From positions 1 to 45,640 of the forward strand of contig PMHV01000071.1 of NCBI GenBank assembly GCA_003156805.1: a stretch of DNA of 45,640 nt, read 5' to 3'. The translations under genes and the position numbers were made by a program. The notes under the pieces were generated by a model. That model was not told the DNA's origin and did not search any database. It saw only the letters and a program-made list of their open reading frames with translations. This document shows, piece by piece, positions 17,941 through 27,205 of this stretch. Each line of letters starts with the position of its first letter. The stretch's first letter is position 1. The stretch is from Acidobacteriaceae bacterium (GTDB lineage Bacteria > Acidobacteriota > Terriglobia > Terriglobales > Acidobacteriaceae).

Positions 17941-18325
17941 GACCTGCCTCCGGTTTCGTGGCGGTGGTTGAACCTCCGACACGGAATTTCTGAAACGCCA
18001 ACAATTCTACGCTTGTTTCGGGAGATCACTGGGGTGACCGCAGCTTGTCCGGAAGCTGGAAACCAGAGAGGATCTGACTGCGGGCATTGCTTGGCAAGGC
18101 GTCGTGGCCTCCCCGTGCCTTGCGATACTGAGGGCTCAGCCGCTCCCTGCGGGCTGGCTCTTGCGCTCAATTTCCGTCATTCGAGATCGCGAGGTGGCGA
18201 GAATTCCAGTGCGAATCAACAGGGTTGCGCGGCACGCTGCTCCACGTTCATTCCTCCTACGGTGCTACATCCTTCGGGAAATGTGCTACGCTAATCGCTA
18301 ATTGTCGGATGAGAAGAGGGTATTC
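17941..18325. other. Intergenic region between divergent lycopene-cyclase-like gene and nikR
   Basis: 385 bp with no credible gene. It must hold the promoters of both divergent genes. The only structure I see is the pair of GTGCTAC repeats near nikR, listed separately. Confidence 0.5.
18262..18289. promoter_or_regulatory. Putative NikR sites in front of nikR (two GTGCTAC direct repeats)
   Basis: GTGCTAC occurs at 18262-18268 and again at 18283-18289, 21 bp (two helical turns) apart, 37-64 bp upstream of the nikR start. The same half-site occurs as an inverted pair before the receptor gene on the other side of nikR. This suggests autoregulation by NikR. The sites differ from the E. coli GTATGA consensus, so the assignment rests on position and recurrence. 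Confidence 0.5.
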
Positions 18326-18784
18326 ATGGGAGACCTTAGCCGCATCGGAGTGTCGATCGATTCGGAACTACTACGACGCTTCGATTCGTTCATAGCGGAC
18401 AAGGGCTACGAGAACCGCTCGGAGGCGTTTCGCGACTTGATTCGTGACCGCCTCGTGGGCTCGGCGGTTATCGCTGCAAAGGCGCTTGTCGTGGGCACAG
18501 TCACCCTCATTTACGATCATCACACTCGTTTGCTGCCGGAGAAGCTTACCGATCTCCAGCACGAGAATCACGCAATCGTCATTTCCACCTTGCATGCGCA
18601 TCTCGACCACGAGAGTTGCCTGGAAGTCGTCGTACTTCGCGGCAAGTCGAGAAGCGTGCAACGGCTAGCGGACCGGCTCATCAGCACAAAGGGCGTGCAG
18701 CATGGGCGCCTCGTTATGAGTTCCCCAGAGACGTGTCGCGTCATCCCCACCACGCCGTCGACCCAACTAACGGGAAACCCCTAA
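18326..18784 (+). CDS. nikR: Nickel-responsive transcriptional regulator NikR
   Basis: 152 residues from ATG 18326, with a GAAGAGGG ribosome site just upstream. Residues 5-45 form a ribbon-helix-helix DNA-binding domain (SRIGVSIDSELLRRFDSF), followed by a C-terminal ACT-like nickel-binding domain. The four high-affinity nickel ligands of E. coli NikR (H76, H87, H89, C95) are matched by H79, H90, H92 and C98 in LQHENHAIVISTLHAHLDH and ESCLE, with identical spacing. NikR binds DNA when loaded with nickel and represses uptake genes. The next gene, 138 bp downstream, is a TonB-dependent receptor with a matching operator-like palindrome, which fits a nickel uptake regulon. Confidence 0.92.
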   Translation: MGDLSRIGVSIDSELLRRFDSFIADKGYENRSEAFRDLIRDRLVGSAVIAAKALVVGTVTLIYDHHTRLLPEKLTDLQHENHAIVISTLHAHLDHESCLEVVVLRGKSRSVQRLADRLISTKGVQHGRLVMSSPETCRVIPTTPSTQLTGNP

Positions 18785-18863
18785 AAGGGGGCCGGGGAAG
18801 TCCTATATAACCCCTAAGCTTTTCGAATAAGGCGTCGATCAGCTTTACAAAACGCGTTCTCTG

Positions 18864-18906
18864 TAGCACGATTCCAAGAGTCGTGCTATGTCGTGTGGTA
18901 GCACGA
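18864..18906. promoter_or_regulatory. Putative NikR operator before the TonB-dependent receptor
   Basis: TAGCACGA at 18864-18871 and TCGTGCTA at 18881-18888 are a perfect 8-bp inverted repeat with a 9-base spacer. A third TAGCACGA stands at 18899-18906, 17 bp before the receptor start codon. A TTTACA at 18844-18849 could be a -35 box, placing the palindrome over the -10 region as expected for a repressor. The half-site equals the repeats before nikR. Confidence 0.6.
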
Positions 18907-18922
18907 ATGGAGAGAACGTAAT

Positions 18923-21900
18923 ATGCCAAGGATCAAGGCTGTCATTTTGTTCTTGCTCCTCAGCATTTGGGGCAGTGTGATTCTGGTTTGTTCGCCGGTG
19001 TCGTTATGGGCAGCAGCCAATGGCAGCCTCTCCGGAACGCTTAAGGACCCGAGCGGCGCGGTTCTCCAGGGCGCAAAGATCACTTTGGTCAACACCGCTC
19101 TTAGGTCGGAGTATAAAGCGATTTCAAACGAACAGGGATTCTATTCGTTCCTGGCTCTTCCGGTCGGTCATTACGATCTGACGATTGAAGGCACGGGGTT
19201 CAAGACCCAGAAGAAAACGAACTTGACGGTCGACACCGATGCAGCGCTCAAACTGGACGCAGTGCTCACAGTGGGCCCGCACTCGGAGACTGTAACCGTA
19301 GTGTCCGGAGCGGCCACCATTGAGGAGCAAGTCGATACGGTGGCAACTCATCTGGGCGAACTCGTGACAGGCGCACAGATGACGGCCCTACCATTGAACG
19401 GCCGGAGCTATACCGATCTACTGCCAATCCAGCCCGGGGTTGTCCCGGTATCAACCTTGCTGCCCAATTCAGTGATCATGGCAGGTGTGACGGGAGGTCT
19501 TTCGCCCTCCGGCGATTTGAATCCGGGAAATTTGTCCATTGACGGCCAGAGAGAATCGTCGAACGGCTTTTTGGTGAACGGAATTGATGTGCAGGAGCAC
19601 ATGAATGGGGGAACGTCCATTGTTGCGAACCTGGACTCGATCGATGAATTCCGCGTTCTGACGAACAATTTCGATCCCGAGTACGGCAACTATAACGGCG
19701 GCATGGTCACCGTGATCACGAAGTCGGGAAGCGATTCGTTCCACGGTAGTGCATTCGAATTCTTGCGCAACACGGCTTTGGATGCCCGCGGCTACTTCGA
19801 TCCAAGCCGGCCTGTCTTCCGGCAGAACCAGTTTGGCGGAACGCTCGGCGGTCCGGTGAGGCATCAAAAAGTTTATTTCTTTGGAGATTATCAAGGCACG
19901 CGGACAAACGAAGGTGTGGAAACGGGAGATATCTCGGTTCCGTCCCTGCAAGATCGGGCGGGCAATCTGTCGGATCAGGCCGCGTCATTCGTGACCACAG
20001 ATGTCAGTGGAAACACGATCCCTACGTCCGTGAGCGGTTCGTCCCTGGCCGGCATCCTCTCGCAAAAGCTCGGTTATGGAGTCTCTCAGGGAGAGGCATA
20101 CTACACGCCGGGATGCATGAGCAGCGGTCCGCTCTCAACTCTATGTGTTTTTCCGGGAGCGGTCATTCCCATGAGGGCATGGTCGGCGCCGGCACTCGCC
20201 TTGCTGCAATACATTCCTTCGCCCGATACTGGCGCCGATCAGTTTTCCACGTCGGCTTATTCGGAGACAGTACGCGACGATAAGTCTTCCGGGCGGATCG
20301 ACGCCAACAGCCGATGGGGCCAGCTTTCCGCATACTATTTTTTTGACGAGTACCGCGTCGATAATCCGTACCCAGGGCCGCAAGGCGGAGCCAGCATACC
20401 CGGCTTTGACGCGCTCACGTTCGGACGTGCCCAGCTCGTCAGCTTGGGGGACACAAAGGTTTTCGGGGAAGGCACCGTCAACGAGTTCCACGTGGGGTAT
20501 CTCCGAAACGCCAATGTCATTGGACAACCGCGTGGCGGGCTGGGTGTAAGCCTGGCGGCTCAGGGCTTCCTGACCAGTACGGGGGCGCCCAGTTTCGCGG
20601 TGCAGGCGCCACAGTTCTTGGGGGTGGAAAACATTGTTTTCCCTTCCTTCGTAATGGGCGTTCCGATCACCAACGAAACGCAGATCAACAACACGATGTA
20701 TGTAAGTGACACGGTCTCGAAGGTGATCGGAACTCACACCTTGAAATTTGGCGGACAGTTTCATGTGGATCAGGTGAACGAGCATCCCAACGCTACGTTC
20801 AACGGAACTTTCAACATCGACGGCACCGAAACCGGCTCTGCCTTTGCCGATTTTCTGATCGGGGTGCCGAGTAATTTTACGCAATCGTCGGGCGAGCCTT
20901 TCTATTTGCGAAATCGATATGAGGGAGTGTTCGTTCAAGACAGTTGGCGGGCGCGAAGCGACTTGACGATCAATGTCGGGCTGCGCTGGGATTACATCAT
21001 GCCGTTCTGGGAGAAGTACAACGAAGTGCAGACGATCATCCCGGGAAGGCAGTCCGTGCTCTATCCGGATGCGCCCGGAGGGTTGATGGTTCCCGGCGAT
21101 CCAGGAATCCCAAGTACGATTTCGCCGTCGAAGGGAGATAACTTCGCTCCGCGAATCGGTTTTTCGTACGCCCCGAGATTCGATCACGGAATTCTGAAAG
21201 CAATGTTTGGAAACAGCGGCAAGAGCAGCATTCGGACGAGCTACGGGATCTTCTATACGGCGTTTCCGGGGCTGTCGGCTGGCGTCATGTATGCCGTGCC
21301 TCCGTTTGGCTATAACTACCTCACTCCCGAGCCACCGCTGTTTGCGACGCCTTTCGTCAACGCTGCGGACGGCGGGCAGAATACGAATCCATTTCCATTG
21401 ACGTTTCCTCCGCATAACGTTTCGGCGAAGAATCCGGATACCACGTTCGATTGGTCGCCTGTAATCCCCATCACCGCCGACCCTTACTTTTATTACCGCA
21501 ACGCCGTTCCGTACACAGATAATTACATGCTCTCGTTCGAGCGACAGATCACAGCAAGCGCACTGCTAACCATGAGTTATGTAGGAAACCAGGCACACCA
21601 CATTCTCGCAGTAGTCTCGACGAACCCAAGCAACCAGGCTCTTTGCCTCAGCCTAAGCCAACCAACGGAGGCTGCGCCCAACAGCCCTACCTGCGGCCCT
21701 TTTGGTGAAGATGCGCTTATAACCAGCAGCACCGGCCATGTACATCAAGGAACGCGAGTAGGCTTAGGACCCAACTACGGAGAGGATGCCGCTCAAAAGA
21801 CGATTGCGAATTCGAGTTACAACGCGCTGGAGACCACTTTGCGCTATGTCGGGAAGAGATCGGATTTTCTGCTGGGATACACCTACAGCAAGTCGATTGA

Positions 21901-22537
21901 TCAAGGCTCGAACCTGGGCGAACAGCTCAATCCGTTGGATATCAGGGCGACCCGGGCAATTTCGGCTTGGGATATGAGGCATAACTTTGTGGCGAGCTAC
22001 AAGGTGGCCCTGCCTTTCGATGTGCTTTTTGGACGCGCGGATCGCTTAACGGATGGATGGAGCATAGCGGGCACTACCCGTTTCAGTACCGGCCTGCCCG
22101 TTACTCTGTACGACGACTCGGACAATTCGCTGCTGGGAACGCTGGGGAATGGCATAAACAATTACCTGCTGGATACGCCGGAGTATCATGGGGCGCCGCT
22201 CGATATCAATACCAACCCGAGGAACGGACGGCCCGAGTTCAATAATTCGCCGGCGGCGTTCACGACGGAAGCGCTTGGGCAATTGGGGAATGTTCCACGG
22301 CGATTTTTCTATGGTCCGGGGATTAATAACTTTGACATGACGCTGACAAAGCTGCTGCGAGTAACCGAGTCGAAATCGTTTGAATTCCGAATTGAGGGAT
22401 TCAACGTATTCAATCACGCTCAGTTCTATGGCGCCGCCTCGGTGGATGGGGAAGTGAATAATGATCCCCATTTCGGACAAGTCGTCAGCGCGGCGGCTCC
22501 ACGTTTGGTCCAGATCGCGGCGAAATTCAGTTTCTAG
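18923..22537 (+). CDS. Oar-like TonB-dependent receptor with N-terminal carboxypeptidase-regulatory domain, candidate nickel transporter
   Basis: 1204 residues from ATG 18923, with GGAGAG 8 bp upstream. A signal peptide (about 1-33) is followed by a carboxypeptidase-regulatory-like beta-sandwich (about 34-120: GSLSGTLKDPSGAVLQGAKI). Then come a TonB plug (about 150-265: LPLNGRSYTDLLPIQPGV, YGNYNGGMVTVITKSGSD) and a long outer-membrane beta-barrel ending in the aromatic terminus AAKFSF. This architecture is greatly expanded in Acidobacteriota, where most members are assigned to glycan or unknown uptake. Here the adjacent nikR and the shared operator half-sites suggest nickel or nickel-chelate uptake (inference). 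No TonB/ExbBD genes are nearby. The gene is intact. Confidence 0.9.
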   Translation: MPRIKAVILFLLLSIWGSVILVCSPVSLWAAANGSLSGTLKDPSGAVLQGAKITLVNTALRSEYKAISNEQGFYSFLALPVGHYDLTIEGTGFKTQKKTNLTVDTDAALKLDAVLTVGPHSETVTVVSGAATIEEQVDTVATHLGELVTGAQMTALPLNGRSYTDLLPIQPGVVPVSTLLPNSVIMAGVTGGLSPSGDLNPGNLSIDGQRESSNGFLVNGIDVQEHMNGGTSIVANLDSIDEFRVLTNNFDPEYGNYNGGMVTVITKSGSDSFHGSAFEFLRNTALDARGYFDPSRPVFRQNQFGGTLGGPVRHQKVYFFGDYQGTRTNEGVETGDISVPSLQDRAGNLSDQAASFVTTDVSGNTIPTSVSGSSLAGILSQKLGYGVSQGEAYYTPGCMSSGPLSTLCVFPGAVIPMRAWSAPALALLQYIPSPDTGADQFSTSAYSETVRDDKSSGRIDANSRWGQLSAYYFFDEYRVDNPYPGPQGGASIPGFDALTFGRAQLVSLGDTKVFGEGTVNEFHVGYLRNANVIGQPRGGLGVSLAAQGFLTSTGAPSFAVQAPQFLGVENIVFPSFVMGVPITNETQINNTMYVSDTVSKVIGTHTLKFGGQFHVDQVNEHPNATFNGTFNIDGTETGSAFADFLIGVPSNFTQSSGEPFYLRNRYEGVFVQDSWRARSDLTINVGLRWDYIMPFWEKYNEVQTIIPGRQSVLYPDAPGGLMVPGDPGIPSTISPSKGDNFAPRIGFSYAPRFDHGILKAMFGNSGKSSIRTSYGIFYTAFPGLSAGVMYAVPPFGYNYLTPEPPLFATPFVNAADGGQNTNPFPLTFPPHNVSAKNPDTTFDWSPVIPITADPYFYYRNAVPYTDNYMLSFERQITASALLTMSYVGNQAHHILAVVSTNPSNQALCLSLSQPTEAAPNSPTCGPFGEDALITSSTGHVHQGTRVGLGPNYGEDAAQKTIANSSYNALETTLRYVGKRSDFLLGYTYSKSIDQGSNLGEQLNPLDIRATRAISAWDMRHNFVASYKVALPFDVLFGRADRLTDGWSIAGTTRFSTGLPVTLYDDSDNSLLGTLGNGINNYLLDTPEYHGAPLDINTNPRNGRPEFNNSPAAFTTEALGQLGNVPRRFFYGPGINNFDMTLTKLLRVTESKSFEFRIEGFNVFNHAQFYGAASVDGEVNNDPHFGQVVSAAAPRLVQIAAKFSF

Positions 22538-22689
22538 GATGATTCACAAGGGAGAACTTACCGCGGCTGAGAAATCGCTGCTGAGGCCGTGCGGTGCACG
22601 GCGAAAGCGGCTCTAGCCGTCTCTGCCTTCATCACTCCGAAACTTGTCCTGTTGTTTCCGTTTGACGCGCAGCCGTACTCTTAAGGGCT

Positions 22690-25374
22690 TTACGTGTTGG
22701 GGCGCATGTCGCTCGAGGTTCCACCGGCGGCGGGAACGTAGCATTGCAAGGTGTAATCCATCACCATGCGATCTGCGTTGAATCGCCAGCCGAGCGTGCG
22801 GATAGTGCGCTTCATGCGCTTGATCCAGCCCCGGGGCAGGCCGTCTCGATCGCGCTGATAATAGAGGGGAATTACTTCCTCACGCAGCGTGCGCAGCAAA
22901 TCTTCTCCGTCGCGCGTGTCGTGAACGCTCATATTGGAGTGAGTGCGTCCGGTTCCGATGGCGAAACCGTTGAACCCGTCGTAGGCCTCCGCCCACCAAC
23001 CATCCAGCACCGAGAGGTTCAGTCCGCCGTTCAATACGACTTTCTGACCGCTGGTTCCCGAGGCCTCCAGAGGACGGCGCGGATTGTTCAGCCAGACGTC
23101 GACTCCCTGCACAAAATGACGGCCGACGTTGATGTCATAGTCCTCAACGAAAACAAACTTGTCAGAGAAGCGCGAGTTGCGCATCAGTTCGGCGATCTGT
23201 TGCAGCACCCGCTTGGCCGGTTCGTCGAGGGGATGAGCTTTTCCGGCGAACACAAATTGCACCGGCCGTTTCGGATCGTTCACCATGGAAGCCAGTTTCT
23301 CGATATCGGCCAAAATCAGATTCGCCCGCTTGTAGGTGGCGAAGCGGCGGGCAAATCCAATGGTGAGCGCATCGGGACTAAGCACGCGGCCCAATTCCAG
23401 CAATGTTTCGCGCGGTTCGCCACGGCGCTCGGCTTGCTCGACGGCGCGCCGCCGCACAAATTCGAGAAGCCGGGACTTCAGAATAAGATGGGTTTCCCAC
23501 AGTTCGCCATCGTCGACGTCGTCGATGCCGTCCCAGATGCGAGCCTCGCTGCTGCGCTGGTGCCAACCCGTTCCCAGGTGCCGGTCATAGAGTCGAAACA
23601 TTTGCGGCGCCAGCCACGATGGAACATGGACCCCGTTCGTGATGTGCCCGATAGGAACCGAGTCTTCCGTTTTTCCCGGAGACAATCCCGTCCACATGGC
23701 ACGGGAAACCTCGCCGTGCAGCGCAGACACGGCGTTGGCGTGGCGCGAGAGCCGCAGCCCCAGTACCGTCATGCAGAAGGTTTCATCCTGGTTGTTGGGA
23801 TTCTCACGGCCGAGTCCCATTAGACTTTCATGGGAGAGACCCAGTGCTTCCCGGAGTGGCCCAAGATGCTCTTCGATCATCTCGCTGCTGAAGCGATCGT
23901 GTCCGGCGGGCACCGGAGTATGAGTGGTGAAGACCACCTCGCGAGAAACCCGCGGCACAGCGGCATAAAAAGCGATGCCTTCTTCTTCCATGCGCATGCG
24001 AATTGCTTCCAGCACGGCAAACCCGCTGTGGCCTTCGTTGAGATGAAGCACGCCGGGCGTGATGCCCAGCGCTTTCAGCGCACGCAGACCTCCTACGCCT
24101 AGAAGCAGTTCCTGGCGAATGCGGATGCGGGCGTCGCCGCCGTACAGGCGCGATGTGAGCTCGCGGTCTTCGGGAGCGTTTCCTTCCACGTCCGAATCCA
24201 GCAGGAACAGGTCACAACGGCCGACCTCGACACGCCAGACTTTGGCCCGGATCGTCCCATGCCGGGTATCGATTTGTACCACTACCGGCCTGCCGTCGGC
24301 GCTGATCGCGGGCTCCATGGGCAACTGCTTTACGTCGGTCTTAAGATATTCTTCCTGCTGCCAGCCACTGATATCGAGCCGCTGGCGAAAATATCCCTGC
24401 CCGTAAAACAAGCCGATGCCCACCAGCGGAACATCCAGGTCCGACGCGCTCTTGATGTGATCGCCGGCCAGCACACCTAGGCCACCGGAATAGACCGGCA
24501 AGGACTCGTGCAGCCCGAACTCCGCGGAAAAATAGGCCACGGGCCGGGGCCGCAGGACTCCAGCGTGGCGCGCTCCCCAGGTGCGCTCCGCTTCCATGTA
24601 TTCGCGCAAGCGGCGGTAGGCGTAGTTGATGCGGCTATGCAGCACCAGTTGTGCCGCCCGGCTTTCCAGCTTGGACAACGGAAATTCCGCCAGCAGCGAA
24701 ACCGGATTGTGATTCAATTCGCTCCAGCGCGCCGGATCGAGATCGAGAAACAAACCCGTGGAATCATGATCCCAGCTGCCCCATAGATTACGGGCCAGCG
24801 CCCACAGCCTCTCCTGCACGGGCGCGATAAATCGGTCGAGCGCCCGGGCCTCGCTGACCACCGGGGCGACCTGCGCCGCGGCCTTCGTCAGCATTCGGAT
24901 CTCGTCTTCGCGAAAGACCCTGGCCTCAACCGTTTGCACCACGAGCACGCCCTGCAGCACTCCCCGATGAATGAGGGGAACACCCAGGAACGACTGGTAG
25001 GCGTCTTCCCCGGCTTCGCTGAAATATTTGAAGCGCGGATGCCGGTTGACCTGCTCGACGGCCACGGGACGAACCTGTTCGGCAACCAGTCCGGCCAGCC
25101 CTTCGTGAACTCCCATCCGAAGATTGCCGACGCATTCGCGGCGAAGTCCCAGAGTCGCCGCCAGCACCAGATTGGCGCGATCCGGTTCCAGCAGATATGC
25201 CGAGCACACGTCGGTACCGAACCTCTTGGCGATGAGGGCCACGACGTTCATCAGCGTTTCCGCCGGTTCGCCGCCTTCGGCCGCGAGATTGGTGATTTCA
25301 TCCAGCGTCAGCACATTCATGGCGCTGGTGGAGCGGGCGGTGGGAACCCCATCCTCAATCAGTTTGTTTTCCAA
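22690..25374 (-). CDS. Alpha-glucan (glycogen/maltodextrin) phosphorylase with N-terminal GAF domain
   Basis: 894 residues. A GAF domain (about 25-185; TLDEITNLAAEGGEPAETLM, PLIHRGVLQGVLVVQT) resembles the sensor domain of PtsP. It is followed by the DUF3417 segment typical of the short alpha-glucan phosphorylases (NLWGSWDHDSTGLFLDLDP), then the GT35 catalytic part (FSAEFGLHESLPVYSGGLG, FARRFATYKRANLIL, EASGTSGQK). Lys778 in that last motif is the expected PLP lysine. The enzyme splits alpha-1,4-glucan with phosphate to give glucose-1-phosphate. The GAF fusion implies control by a small ligand (inference). The start appears to be TTG (complement of 25372-25374) with GGAGG about 10 bases before it; an ATG at 25320 is the alternative but would cut into the GAF domain. 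Confidence 0.9.
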   Translation of the reverse strand: MENKLIEDGVPTARSTSAMNVLTLDEITNLAAEGGEPAETLMNVVALIAKRFGTDVCSAYLLEPDRANLVLAATLGLRRECVGNLRMGVHEGLAGLVAEQVRPVAVEQVNRHPRFKYFSEAGEDAYQSFLGVPLIHRGVLQGVLVVQTVEARVFREDEIRMLTKAAAQVAPVVSEARALDRFIAPVQERLWALARNLWGSWDHDSTGLFLDLDPARWSELNHNPVSLLAEFPLSKLESRAAQLVLHSRINYAYRRLREYMEAERTWGARHAGVLRPRPVAYFSAEFGLHESLPVYSGGLGVLAGDHIKSASDLDVPLVGIGLFYGQGYFRQRLDISGWQQEEYLKTDVKQLPMEPAISADGRPVVVQIDTRHGTIRAKVWRVEVGRCDLFLLDSDVEGNAPEDRELTSRLYGGDARIRIRQELLLGVGGLRALKALGITPGVLHLNEGHSGFAVLEAIRMRMEEEGIAFYAAVPRVSREVVFTTHTPVPAGHDRFSSEMIEEHLGPLREALGLSHESLMGLGRENPNNQDETFCMTVLGLRLSRHANAVSALHGEVSRAMWTGLSPGKTEDSVPIGHITNGVHVPSWLAPQMFRLYDRHLGTGWHQRSSEARIWDGIDDVDDGELWETHLILKSRLLEFVRRRAVEQAERRGEPRETLLELGRVLSPDALTIGFARRFATYKRANLILADIEKLASMVNDPKRPVQFVFAGKAHPLDEPAKRVLQQIAELMRNSRFSDKFVFVEDYDINVGRHFVQGVDVWLNNPRRPLEASGTSGQKVVLNGGLNLSVLDGWWAEAYDGFNGFAIGTGRTHSNMSVHDTRDGEDLLRTLREEVIPLYYQRDRDGLPRGWIKRMKRTIRTLGWRFNADRMVMDYTLQCYVPAAGGTSSDMRPNT

Positions 25375-26118
25375 CCTTAGCTAGCCTCCGTTGGCCTTCG
25401 AACAGCCGGCTGCTTTTCGATCCACGGTCATTGCTTGAACTCAAGCCACCGGACTGTCAACAGACTACCTTCCGATCTGGCAAGACGACAATTGCGCCGT
25501 TCTCTCGCGGACCGGCCCGCGCTGAAGTGAGCGTCGCCTCATCGCATGTTCTTTCACTTTTACCAGACTGTAGGCTCTGGTTTTTCCTCAGTCCAATTCA
25601 AATTGTTTATGGGCCGGATAAGGCGTCCTGCGCGTAACCATGCGCCCGGACGGCCTTTCCCGATCCATAGTCTCTGGGTACGCAGTCTAGGGTAAAGGGA
25701 AACTCTCCTGGCCGTGAGAAGGGACTTTCACATCAGGTTACGAAAGATCGGCCGCCGGCGAGGAACGTCCGAAGTTCAAAATGGAACTGCTTCAGCCATC
25801 CCGCTTTGCATCTCTACACGGCCGTCATCAGCGAAGCGACAGATCGCCGAGCTCGCCCTCGCGCGTGGCAATCAGAAGCGAGCTTGTTCACTTCCTTGAT
25901 TTACAATGTCGGGTTCCATAAGATGTTTCGCAGCGAGGTTCTCTTGCCGTCAAGGGACCTCGCCATCATCGAAGAAAAGTAGCTGAACATCCAGGGCAAT
26001 CTTAGGATCTTGAGGCAAGCAGTAACTGTGTGGGGACAGCCGCCCCCGGGTTGTCCAGGCGAGCGAAGCTCGGCGGTTCCACTGGACATCGACAAGAATG
26101 CCGCGATCGTCGAGAATC
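25375..26118. other. 744-bp intergenic region between divergent phosphorylase and HAD genes
   Basis: No reading frame here has recognisable similarity or a good ribosome site. The only structure seen is the double hairpin at 26034-26072. The rest is unexplained. Confidence 0.4.
26034..26072. repeat. REP-like double hairpin
   Basis: GGACAGCC at 26034-26041 pairs with GGTTGTCC at 26049-26056 (one G-T pair), and CGAGC/GCTCG at 26060-26072 forms a second stem with a GAA loop. I know the pattern of a GGGGACAGCC hairpin followed by GAGCGAAGCTC from intergenic repeats in acidobacterial genomes, but there is only one copy in this window. Confidence 0.45.
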
Positions 26119-26784
26119 ATGCCCCAAGTCCATTGCAGTGCTCTCTTATTTGATCTCGATGGCGTGCTCATCGACTCCACGCCCGCCGTGGCGCGAGTGT
26201 GGCGCCGTTGGGCCATCGAACACGGCTTTAATCCCGGGGAGGTCATTGCCCGCGCGCATGGCCGTCCCAGCCTCACCACAGTGCAGGAATACTTGCCCCT
26301 CGCCGATCATGAGGCTGAAAACCACAAGGTCGAGCTCCGGGAAATCGAAGACCTCGAGGGTGTCGTCCCCTTGCCGGGCACGCTCGAGCTCCTGTCCAGC
26401 CTGCCCGTGAATCGCTGGACCATCGTTACTTCTTCCACGCGTCCTCTGGCGGAAGTTCGCATCAAGGCCGCAGGCCTGCCACTTCCGCCGCTTCTGATCA
26501 CTTCCAGTGACATTACCCACGGCAAGCCCCATCCCGAGCCTTATCTGAAGGCTGCTTCGCTGCTGGGTTTTTCTGCCAACGATTGCATCGTCGTGGAAGA
26601 TGCTCCCGCGGGGATCGAGTCGGGCAAAGCCGCTGGGGCGCGGGTTGTGGCATTTCTTACTACGGTTGCGACCTCCGTTCTGCGCAGCGCCGGTCCCGAC
26701 TGGATACTGAACAATTGTGCCGATATTCGCTTGGTCAGCTCAAACGCCCGCCTGCAATTGAGCTTGACCGAATCGGCAGTGTAA
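26119..26784 (+). CDS. HAD-superfamily sugar-phosphate phosphatase/phosphoglucomutase-like
   Basis: 221 residues from ATG 26119 (an ATG at 26098 is also in frame). Motif I is LLFDLDGVLID, with nucleophile Asp and acid Asp, motif II is IVTSSTRP, motif III Lys is in THGKPHPEPY, and motif IV is VVEDAPAGIESGKAAG. A helical cap sits between motifs I and II. This is the subfamily of beta-phosphoglucomutase, glycerol-3-phosphatase and 2-deoxyglucose-6-phosphatase. The exact substrate cannot be told from sequence; divergence from the glucan phosphorylase makes a sugar phosphate plausible. Confidence 0.85.
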   Translation: MPQVHCSALLFDLDGVLIDSTPAVARVWRRWAIEHGFNPGEVIARAHGRPSLTTVQEYLPLADHEAENHKVELREIEDLEGVVPLPGTLELLSSLPVNRWTIVTSSTRPLAEVRIKAAGLPLPPLLITSSDITHGKPHPEPYLKAASLLGFSANDCIVVEDAPAGIESGKAAGARVVAFLTTVATSVLRSAGPDWILNNCADIRLVSSNARLQLSLTESAV

Positions 26785-26965
26785 TCTCGAATGCTTCCAG
26801 CCGGAGTCGAGGAGACCGTCTCTATGCCTTGACCTTACCGCAGGTTCGCGCTGGCTTGCACCGTGGTGCTGGTCTTTCTTCTAGGGGCTTGTGCCATGAA
26901 TCAATTTGTCGGCACAACAGCAAGGGGCGCAATCGCGCCCCTGCTTTACAACAATCGATCGAGCC

Positions 26966-27205
26966 CTACTGCTTTGTTGACTTCTCGCGTACCTTTGCCC
27001 AGCGCTTTCTTTGAGCTGCCGCGATACGCTCGCGGGCCGCTGCCGACAACCGGTGCCCTCCAGGTTTGGCATAGCGGGATGGCGTTCCTGTCATTCCCGC
27101 CATCTCCACCAGCACCGCAATCACCTTGTCCAGCTGTCGCAGTTCCCCTTCCGTACGTTTTCGTTCTTGCTTCAACTGTTCTAGAACCGCATCTAGATCA
27201 GCCAT
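26966..27205 (-). CDS. Small coiled-coil protein with basic C-terminal tail
   Basis: 79 residues from the ATG complementary to 27203-27205. Residues 1-40 (MADLDAVLEQLKQERKRTEG and on) are a charged heptad-like coiled coil. The tail LSAAARERIAAAQRKRWAKV is a Lys/Arg-rich motif seen at the C-terminus of many small acidobacterial proteins and reminiscent of nucleic-acid-binding tails. I do not know a proven function. Longer in-frame starts up to 27346 add low-complexity sequence without a better ribosome site. Confidence 0.7.
   Translation of the reverse strand: MADLDAVLEQLKQERKRTEGELRQLDKVIAVLVEMAGMTGTPSRYAKPGGHRLSAAARERIAAAQRKRWAKVREKSTKQ

Noticed and set aside
16972-18294. Long open frame of about 440 codons on the plus strand opposite the lycopene-cyclase-like gene
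   Set aside because: It is charged, repetitive and without similarity. The minus-strand frame has membrane helices, a PxEE motif and a GGAGG start, so this is an antisense shadow.
18777-18790. CCCCTAAAAGGGG after nikR as a terminator
   Set aside because: The stem is short, overlaps the stop codon area and lacks a T-run.
20141-21415. 424-codon minus-strand frame inside the TonB receptor gene
   Set aside because: Arg/Pro-rich antisense shadow of a clearly coding beta-barrel region.
22744-23823. 359-codon plus-strand frame opposite the phosphorylase
   Set aside because: Complement of conserved GT35 sequence, with no family similarity or ribosome site.
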